Assembly (NCBI GenBank): GCA_007131045.1
Contig: SLRI01000075.1
Location: 1-6,331 of the forward strand
Source: Rhodospirillales bacterium
Lineage (GTDB): Bacteria; Pseudomonadota; Alphaproteobacteria; Geminicoccales; Geminicoccaceae
Length of the DNA stretch: 6,331 bases
Reading direction: 5' to 3'
The translations under genes and the position numbers were made by a program. The notes beneath the pieces are model-generated. The model saw only the letters and a list, made by a program, of their open reading frames with translations, ran no database searches and was not told the origin of the DNA. Positions 1-4,889 of the stretch are shown in pieces. The stretch's first letter is position 1. Every line of letters starts with the position of its first letter.

Positions 1-2
1 AG

Positions 3-386
3 ATTCCGAAGACCGGCGAAAGCACCGCCGGCGATCGTCTCGGCATGCCGACCGTGCGCATGTCCGCCGATCTCTGGGCCAATCGGCCGCTGGTCTTCCT
101 CAATGCCTGCCAACTCGGCCGACAGGGGCGCCTGATGACCGGAACGGGCGGGCTCGCCGAGGCCTTCATTCGACAGGGTGCCGGGCTCGTCGTCGGCTCC
201 CTCTGGTCGATCGCCGACGACGAGGCCTTGACCTTCGCGCGGGCGTTCTACGCTGCCTTGACCAGCGGTCGGACCCTGATCCAGGCAACGGCCGAGGCCC
301 GGGCGGCGGCGGCGGCACTGCACGAGCCTACTTGGCTCGCCTATGCGGTCTACGGCCACCCCTATGCGCGGCTGACGCCGCGCTGA
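3..386 (+). CDS. CHAT-domain protein, C-terminal fragment (5' end outside window)
   Basis: This is the last 127 codons of a longer protein; the frame is open from base 3, so the ATG at 45 is internal and not the start. The fragment matches the end of a CHAT domain, the caspase/separase-like fold found in bacterial TPR-CHAT and related proteins. It shows a hydrophobic strand followed by LNACQLG, with the presumed catalytic Cys at bases 108-110. Then come GGLAEAFIRQGAGLVVGSLW, the SIADDEA turn, a helix FARAFYAAL and the closing PTWLAYAVYGHP segment. The partner His, normally in a HxxxHG-like motif well before the Cys, would lie upstream and cannot be checked. The protein ends soon after the domain, as CHAT proteins often do. 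CHAT proteins can be proteases acting in signalling or defence, but many have no known target, and the N-terminal domains that would indicate the role are missing. The next gene starts 117 bases downstream and is unrelated in function. Confidence 0.85.
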   Translation: MPKTGESTAGDRLGMPTVRMSADLWANRPLVFLNACQLGRQGRLMTGTGGLAEAFIRQGAGLVVGSLWSIADDEALTFARAFYAALTSGRTLIQATAEARAAAAALHEPTWLAYAVYGHPYARLTPR

Positions 387-490
387 AGGGTTTGGTGTCA
401 GAACCTGCCCGCGCCGATTTCGCGGAACCATCTCCCACCGCTGACGTTACTCCTCTCGTCCCGTGGCCGAAGCTGGCGGGTGTCACGAAG

Positions 491-496
491 AGGGAG
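491..496 (+). promoter_or_regulatory. Ribosome binding site of tctC
   Basis: AGGGAG lies 7 bases before the ATG at 504. It decides the start: an in-frame GTG at 480 would add eight residues but has no Shine-Dalgarno sequence at a suitable distance. Confidence 0.7.
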
Positions 497-503
497 AGCT
501 GAA

Positions 504-1616
504 ATGGTACGTAGTTGTTTTGCCCTGGCGACGGCATTGCCCCTGGTTCTGGCGAGCGGCGGCGTGGCCCAGGCCGACTGGCCCGAGCGTCCGATCAACG
601 CGATTGCCGGGTGGAGCGCCGGCGGCTCCTCGGACATCACCACGCGGGCCGTGGTGCGCGAGATGGAGGGCGAGCTCGGCCAGCGGATCACCGTCACCAA
701 CATCACTGGTGCCCTGGGCTCGATCGGTGCGGAGGCGGCGCTCGCGGCCGGGCCCGACGGCTATACCTGGTTCGGCGGGGCGGCCGTCGCCGGCACCTGG
801 CCGGTCCTCGGGCATTCCGACAACAGCTGGGACGATTTCTATTCGTTCCTGAGCGTCGTCTTTCCGACGACCATCTACGTTCGCGACGACGCGCCCTGGG
901 AGACCATCGAGGATCTGGTCGCCGCCACCGAGGAGGCCGAGCCCGGCACCTTCCGCTACGGTCACCCGGGTGCCGGGTCGAACGGCGAGATCTTCGCGGG
1001 CCTGATCATGGAGGAGGCCGGGCTGAGCGGCCGGGTCGAGCCGATCCCCTACGAGGGCGGCCGTGAGGCGGGTCGTTTTCTGGTCGCCGGCGAGGTCGAT
1101 TTCGCCTCGGTGACGATGGGCGATCTCACCGACTGGGCGGTCGAGGGCAGCATCCGCCCGCTGGTCAACCTGCACGACGAGGAGATCGAGTTCGAGGGCG
1201 TCACCTTCCCGTCGGTGGTCGACTACTATCCCGACCTCGAGCCTTATTCGGCGATCAACCCCTATTTCGGCATCTACGTCCATCGCGAGACGCCGGAGGA
1301 CATCGTCATTCGGATCGCCGAGGCCTTCGCCCATGCGGTCCAGCAGGAGAGCTTCATCTCCGTCGCCGTCGACGAGCGCGCCGGGGTGCTCGATCCCGCC
1401 ATCGGCCAGGCCTCCGACGAGATCATGTCGAGGGTCGAATCGGCGCGCAGCTGGCCGCTCTTCGAGAGCGACGTGGCGCCCAACGATCCGGCCGAGTTCG
1501 GCATTCCCCGGGTGACCGAATGGAGCTGGCCGCCGCACGAGCGGGCCGAGCAGGCCAATCCGTGGCCGGCCGAGGTCGAGGACATCTTCAAGAGCCTGCA
1601 AGACGAGCTGGGCTAG
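504..1616 (+). CDS. tctC: TctC/Bug-type periplasmic receptor of a tripartite tricarboxylate transporter
   Basis: This is a 370-residue extracytoplasmic solute receptor of the Bug (TctC) family. It would bind a small, usually carboxylated, compound in the periplasm and hand it to TctA/TctB. Residues 1-24 are a Sec signal peptide with cleavage expected after AQA (24/25). Mature-domain family signatures are WSAGGSSDITTR (37-48, the GGxxD element), VTNITGALGSIGAE (64-77, in place of the common VENRPGAGG), GPDGYTW (83-89) and GHPGAGSNGE (153-162) in the second lobe's ligand loop. The ATG at 504 is chosen for its ribosome binding site; a GTG at 480 is the alternative and would give a more basic N-terminus. 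The protein is longer than the usual 320-330 residues. The excess is in a tail of about 59 residues from 312 on that is rich in Trp, Pro and acidic residues. It is followed by a hairpin, then by tctB and tctA. The substrate cannot be predicted, because Bug proteins bind many compounds. Confidence 0.93.
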   Translation: MVRSCFALATALPLVLASGGVAQADWPERPINAIAGWSAGGSSDITTRAVVREMEGELGQRITVTNITGALGSIGAEAALAAGPDGYTWFGGAAVAGTWPVLGHSDNSWDDFYSFLSVVFPTTIYVRDDAPWETIEDLVAATEEAEPGTFRYGHPGAGSNGEIFAGLIMEEAGLSGRVEPIPYEGGREAGRFLVAGEVDFASVTMGDLTDWAVEGSIRPLVNLHDEEIEFEGVTFPSVVDYYPDLEPYSAINPYFGIYVHRETPEDIVIRIAEAFAHAVQQESFISVAVDERAGVLDPAIGQASDEIMSRVESARSWPLFESDVAPNDPAEFGIPRVTEWSWPPHERAEQANPWPAEVEDIFKSLQDELG

Positions 1617-1644
1617 CCGTCGCTGCCGCGAGGGTGGCGACGGC
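1616..1644 (+). promoter_or_regulatory. Intercistronic GC-rich stem-loop between tctC and tctB
   Basis: CCGTCGC (1617-1623) is the exact reverse complement of GCGACGG (1637-1643). The stem extends inward through two G-U wobbles (1624/1636 and 1625/1635) and two C-G pairs, and outward by one G-C pair (1616/1644). This gives about 12 pairs around the 5-base loop GCGAG. No T-run follows, so a classical intrinsic terminator is unlikely. Its position just after the receptor stop codon is typical of hairpins that stabilise the 3' end of a binding-protein message and allow it to outnumber the membrane subunits. That role is an inference here. Confidence 0.6.
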
Positions 1645-1676
1645 GCCGCCCTCCGGCCGACAGCTAGGCCGATCGC

Positions 1677-2207
1677 ATGGCTGAAGAAAACCCGAGCGAC
1701 CGCCCAGCGGAACCGCCTGAGGACGACGCGCCGACAGACCAGCCGCAGCAGGACCCTGTGGGCGACGTGCTGATCGGATCGATCCTCGCCCTGGTCTCGC
1801 TCTTCGTCGTCGTCGAATCGGTGCGCATGCCGATCCGCGGACCGCTGGGGCTCGCCACCAGCCCCGGCTTCGTGCCGCTGCTGCTCGGCGGCGCCTCGCT
1901 CGTGCTCTGCCTCGTGCTGGTTGCCGTCAACATGCGCCGCGGCGGACATCGGGGGGTCGGTGCGTGGTTGGCGGCGGTGGGCCGGCAGGAGGAGAGCACC
2001 CGGCTGCTCGTGCTGATCGTGCTGCTCTCGGCTTACGTCCTGGCGCTCGGCTGGATTCCGTTCACCGTCGCGACGTTTCTCTTTCTGGTCGTCACCTTCG
2101 CCTATCTCCGCGCCGCCGCCTGGTGGCTGAACCCGATCATCGCGGCACTCGCAGCCGGCCTCGTCGCCTGGCTCCTGCCCTTGCTGTTCGAGATGCCCGT
2201 GCCATGA
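1677..2207 (+). CDS. tctB: TctB small membrane subunit of the tripartite tricarboxylate transporter
   Basis: This is a 176-residue inner-membrane protein matching the TctB family by size, position and topology. Residues 1-27 are a hydrophilic tail rich in Pro, Glu, Asp and Gln. The membrane part follows: segments at about 29-49, 62-85, 108-126, 127-145 and 150-170, the last ones tightly packed. The TSPGFVPLLLG stretch (about 61-71) corresponds to the family's conserved PGFxP motif after the first helix. TctB is a poorly understood but required partner of TctA. It lies 60 bases after tctC and 28 bases before tctA, as expected for one operon. The ATG at 1677 has no good ribosome binding site. 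An in-frame GTG at 1758, preceded by AGGA (1750-1753), would remove the whole hydrophilic tail and give 149 residues. I keep the ATG, but the start is uncertain. Confidence 0.88.
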   Translation: MAEENPSDRPAEPPEDDAPTDQPQQDPVGDVLIGSILALVSLFVVVESVRMPIRGPLGLATSPGFVPLLLGGASLVLCLVLVAVNMRRGGHRGVGAWLAAVGRQEESTRLLVLIVLLSAYVLALGWIPFTVATFLFLVVTFAYLRAAAWWLNPIIAALAAGLVAWLLPLLFEMPVP

Positions 2208-2220
2208 GGCCCCGAGTCCC

Positions 2221-2228
2221 GAGGGTGG
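2221..2228 (+). promoter_or_regulatory. Ribosome binding site of tctA (supports GTG start)
   Basis: GAGGGTGG ends 7 bases before the GTG at 2236, the same spacing as for the other two supported starts in the window. It supports GTG as the tctA start codon. Confidence 0.6.
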
Positions 2229-2235
2229 AACGCAC

Positions 2236-3753
2236 GTGAACTTCGATCTGATCCTGCGGGAATGGGGCTATCTGCCGAGCGTCGTGCTCGATGTGGTGAC
2301 CGACCCGATGCTGTTGTTCATGACGGCACTCGGCAGCTTCATCGGGCTGATCGTCGGCATGCTGCCGGGGCTCTCGGCGGTGATGGCGATGTCGCTCTTG
2401 CTCGGCTTCACCTTCATCGTGCCGGCCGACGAGGCGATCGGGCTGTTGATCGGCATCTATGTCGGGGCGATCAGCGCCGGCGGGGTGACCGCCATTCTGC
2501 TCAACATCCCGGGCACCCCGGCGGCCGCCGCCACCACGCTGGACGGCTTTCCCCTGGCCAAGCAGGGCAAGGCCAAGGAGGCGCTGTCGGCTGCGTTCGG
2601 CGGCTCGTTCACCGGCGACATGCTGGGCCAGCTCTGCACGCTCATCTTCCTGCCGTTCATCGCGGTGCTGGCGATGCGGCTGGGCGATTGGGAATTCTTC
2701 CTGGTGGCCATGCTGGGCATCGTCATGGCCGGCGCGCTCGCCGCCGACAACCCGCTCAAGGGCTGGATCGTGGCCTTCCTCGGCCTGGTCATTGCCATGG
2801 TCGGCATGGAGGTACTCTGGGGCTATGCGCGCTTCGGCTACACCCGCGAGCTGACGCGCGGCTTCAACTTCGTGCCGGCGCTGATCGGGCTTTTCGGGAT
2901 CAGCGAGGTCCTGGCCGTCTTGCGCCAGACCGCCCCCTACCAGCTCACCACCCGGCCGGGCTTCGTCGGCATCGACTTCCGCTTCCTGGCCGGCAATATC
3001 GGCAACGTGCTGCGCTCGGTCGGCGTCGGCGTCGGCATGGGCATCGTGCCGGGGGCCGGGGAATCGGCCGCCCCCTGGATCGCCTACGAGTGGTCGAAGC
3101 GGCGAAGCAAGCACCCGGAGCTCTACGGCAAGGGCTCGCTCGAGGGCGTGGTCGCGGCCGAGACCGCCAACAACGCGACTTCCGGCGGGGCGCTGATCCC
3201 GGCCCTGGTCTTCGGCATCCCGGGCTCGGGGCCGACCGCGATCCTGATCGCCGCCCTCTTCATGCACAATATCCGCCCCGGCCCGATGCTGATGATCGAG
3301 TGGCCGGGCTTCGTCGTCATGGTGGTGGTGCTGTTCTGGGTGGCGGCGATCTTCACCCGGCTCTTCGCCGTCGTGCTGTCGCCGTTCTTCGTCCACATCC
3401 TGACCAGCCCGCGCGCCCTGCTCTTGCCGATCGCAGCCACACTCGGCGTGCTCGGATCCTGGGCCGCGGGCTTCACCCTCTTCGACGTCTACACCATGCT
3501 CGGCTTCGGCATCCTCGGCTTCTTCCTGCGCAGCCGGAACTTCCCCTTGGCACCGATGGTGCTGGGCATCCTGGTCGGCGGCATCGTCGACACCTCGCTG
3601 CGCCGGGCACTCCTGACCTATCGCGGCGAGATGTTCGAGATGCTGACCCGGCCGGTCGGCATGGTGCTCATGACCGTGCTGATCGTCGTGGTGGTCACCC
3701 AGCTGCGCAGCTACGCCAGGCGCGCCGCCCCGGAAAAGCCGCCGGCCGACTGA
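2236..3753 (+). CDS. tctA: TctA large membrane subunit of the tripartite tricarboxylate transporter
   Basis: This is a 505-residue polytopic inner-membrane protein, the normal full length for TctA, which forms the translocation path of TTT systems and usually has about 12 membrane segments. The two halves carry matching Pro-Gly signatures. The first half has GMLPGLSAVMAM (41-52) and AILLNIPGTPAAAATTLDGF (86-105), followed by PLAKQGKA. The second half has VPGAGESAAPW (from about 271), the GVVAAETANNATSGGALIP block (Asn pair at 312-313) and FGIPGSGPT (326-334), then the NIRPGP segment. These are the family's hallmark motifs and all look intact. Uptake in this family is thought to be secondary, driven by an ion gradient and dependent on TctC. 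The start is GTG with a ribosome binding site 7 bases upstream. The last residues are a short basic, Pro-rich cytoplasmic tail. The gene closes the tctCBA operon; no tctDE two-component regulator is seen beside it. Confidence 0.95.
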   Translation: MNFDLILREWGYLPSVVLDVVTDPMLLFMTALGSFIGLIVGMLPGLSAVMAMSLLLGFTFIVPADEAIGLLIGIYVGAISAGGVTAILLNIPGTPAAAATTLDGFPLAKQGKAKEALSAAFGGSFTGDMLGQLCTLIFLPFIAVLAMRLGDWEFFLVAMLGIVMAGALAADNPLKGWIVAFLGLVIAMVGMEVLWGYARFGYTRELTRGFNFVPALIGLFGISEVLAVLRQTAPYQLTTRPGFVGIDFRFLAGNIGNVLRSVGVGVGMGIVPGAGESAAPWIAYEWSKRRSKHPELYGKGSLEGVVAAETANNATSGGALIPALVFGIPGSGPTAILIAALFMHNIRPGPMLMIEWPGFVVMVVVLFWVAAIFTRLFAVVLSPFFVHILTSPRALLLPIAATLGVLGSWAAGFTLFDVYTMLGFGILGFFLRSRNFPLAPMVLGILVGGIVDTSLRRALLTYRGEMFEMLTRPVGMVLMTVLIVVVVTQLRSYARRAAPEKPPAD

Positions 3754-3775
3754 GCGTCTGCCGCGTGCCGGCGAT

Positions 3776-3804
3776 TTGCCCGGCGGGGCCGGCTCGGCTA
3801 GGAG
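3776..3804 (+). promoter_or_regulatory. Candidate sigma-70-type promoter for the ABC transporter genes
   Basis: TTGCCC (3776-3781) and TAGGAG (3799-3804) are separated by exactly 17 bases. The boxes match 4 of 6 and 3 of 6 bases of the TTGACA/TATAAT consensus; TTGnCC with a GCTAGG-like -10 is a style common in GC-rich alphaproteobacteria. Transcription would start near 3810-3812 and leave a leader of about 60 bases before the GTG at 3870. If so, the ABC genes form a unit separate from tctCBA, and the ATG at 3807 cannot be their start. It rests on base matching alone. Confidence 0.4.
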
Positions 3805-3856
3805 TCATGGGGTTGTCACCAAACGATGCTGCTGTCGCGGCGTCGAAGAAACCTTT

Positions 3857-3863
3857 GGGGAGA
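3857..3863 (+). promoter_or_regulatory. Ribosome binding site of the ABC substrate-binding protein (decides GTG start)
   Basis: GGGGAGA is followed, 7 bases after its GGGGAG core, by the GTG at 3870. The upstream in-frame ATG at 3807 has AGGAG only 2 bases before it, which is too close. Starting there would also put about 21 extra residues in front of a good signal peptide. Confidence 0.7.
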
Positions 3864-3869
3864 CGAGCC

Positions 3870-4859
3870 GTGAGGCTAGCCGAGAAGACGCTGATCGCCG
3901 GGGTCGCGGCCCTGGCCCTCACCACTGTTGTCGAGCGGGCCGAGGCGGCCTCCGGCACCATCAACTTCTATTCCTCGATGGTCCTCGACGTGGTCGAGCC
4001 GATCATCGCCGAGTTCGAGGAGCGGCATCCGGAAATCACGGTCGACCTGCTCTATTCCGGCAGTGTCGAGCTCGAGCAGCGGATCTTCGCCGAAATCGAG
4101 GCGGGCGACCTCCGGGCCGACGTGATCTGGGCTGCCAACCCTGCCCTCTTCTTGAACCTCAAGGAGGAGGGCTGGCTGCAGCCGCACGAGACCGAGCATG
4201 CAGAGTTCATCCCCGAGGGGTTGCGCGATCCGGACAACATGTTCTTCGCCGGCCGGGTGCACAACATGGGCATCGGCTACAATACCAACCTCGTTGCCGA
4301 GGACCAGGTGCCGAAGAGCTGGGCCGAGTTCCTCGAGTGGGGACCGCAGGCGGCGCTCGCCAGCCCGCTGCATTCGGGCACCAACTTCAACATGATGGGC
4401 GCCTTCGTGCAGAACGACGACATCGGCTGGGAGTGGTTCGAGCAGGCCCGCGAGAAGGGTGTGCAGGTGGTCCGCGGCACCGGCGACGTGACCCGCGGCC
4501 TGGTCGCGGGCGAGTTCGCGGTGATCAAGGGCATCGACTACATCATTGCCGGTGCGGCGGCCGAAGGTGCACCGGTCGCTTTCGCCTTCGTCGAGGAGGG
4601 TGTGCTCTCGCTGCCGAGCCCGATCGCGATCGGCCGCGAGGCGCAGAACCCCGAGGCGGCTCGGGTCTTCGTCGACTTCATCCTCAGTGCCGAAGGCCAG
4701 CAGGTGCTGGTCGACCGTCACTTCCTGCCGGTCCGCACCGACGTCGCCTCGCCCGAAGGCCTGCCCTCGCCCGAGGAGATCGTCGCCCTCGAGGTCGATT
4801 TCGAGTGGCTGGCCGAGCACGGGCCCGAGCTGCGTGAGCGGTTTGCCGATCTCTACTGA
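3870..4859 (+). CDS. ABC transporter periplasmic substrate-binding protein, FbpA/AfuA-like
   Basis: This is a 329-residue secreted binding protein of the FbpA/AfuA-like type 2 periplasmic fold. Residues 1-26 are a signal peptide (basic start, Ala/Leu/Val core, AEA at the expected cleavage site 26/27). The mature part opens with GTINFYSSMVLDVVEPIIAE (29-48), the usual first strand and helix with YSS as a ligand-loop candidate. It continues with FEERHP, then ADVIWAANP (83-91) and the hinge-like VHNMGIGYNTN segment. TGDVTRGLVAGEFAVIKGID and Y224 follow, and the protein ends with the C-terminal AARVFVDFILSAEGQQVL block typical of this family. In classical ferric-binding proteins two adjacent tyrosines bind iron in the second half; here there is a lone Tyr (GIDY, 221-224). 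Some AfuA relatives carry sugar phosphates and others phosphonates, so the ligand is left open. GTG start chosen from the ribosome binding site at 3857-3863. The permease gene follows after 30 bases, so the two are very likely co-transcribed. Confidence 0.92.
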   Translation: MRLAEKTLIAGVAALALTTVVERAEAASGTINFYSSMVLDVVEPIIAEFEERHPEITVDLLYSGSVELEQRIFAEIEAGDLRADVIWAANPALFLNLKEEGWLQPHETEHAEFIPEGLRDPDNMFFAGRVHNMGIGYNTNLVAEDQVPKSWAEFLEWGPQAALASPLHSGTNFNMMGAFVQNDDIGWEWFEQAREKGVQVVRGTGDVTRGLVAGEFAVIKGIDYIIAGAAAEGAPVAFAFVEEGVLSLPSPIAIGREAQNPEAARVFVDFILSAEGQQVLVDRHFLPVRTDVASPEGLPSPEEIVALEVDFEWLAEHGPELRERFADLY

Positions 4860-4889
4860 CGCCAGCGGGCGCCCGGCAGCCGCCGCCTG

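Noticed and set aside
387..503. Terminator or promoter between the CHAT gene and tctC
   Set aside because: Only a 5-pair stem (409-413 with 421-425) without a T-run, and no convincing -35/-10 pair. A 7-base repeat GGTGTCA (394-400 and 479-485) is short enough to be chance.
1642..1670. Internal promoter before tctB, from the TAGGCC at 1665-1670
   Set aside because: No TTG-like -35 lies 16-18 bases upstream; that stretch is GGCGCC.
483..1949. 488-codon open frame on the minus strand opposite tctC/tctB
   Set aside because: Its translation is a run of Arg, Asp, Gly, His and Ala with no domain, as expected opposite GC-rich coding DNA. It overlaps two well-recognised genes.
2137..3396. 419-codon open frame on the minus strand opposite tctA
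   Set aside because: Low-complexity His/Asp/Arg/Glu-rich translation antisense to a clear TctA; a shadow caused by base composition.
3767..3793. Terminator after tctA from the GCCGG/CCGGC repeats
   Set aside because: Several competing 5-6 pair stems form in this GC-rich stretch, none followed by a T-run, and they overlap the candidate promoter.
3807..3809. ATG as start of the ABC binding protein
   Set aside because: Its AGGAG is only 2 bases away and is better explained as a -10 element. The extra residues would bury the signal peptide.
2262..3869. Long in-frame opening upstream of the ABC binding protein, suggesting an 865-residue fusion
   Set aside because: The first part is tctA read in the wrong frame (Arg/Gly/His-rich). 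The real protein starts at the GTG at 3870 with a ribosome binding site and signal peptide.
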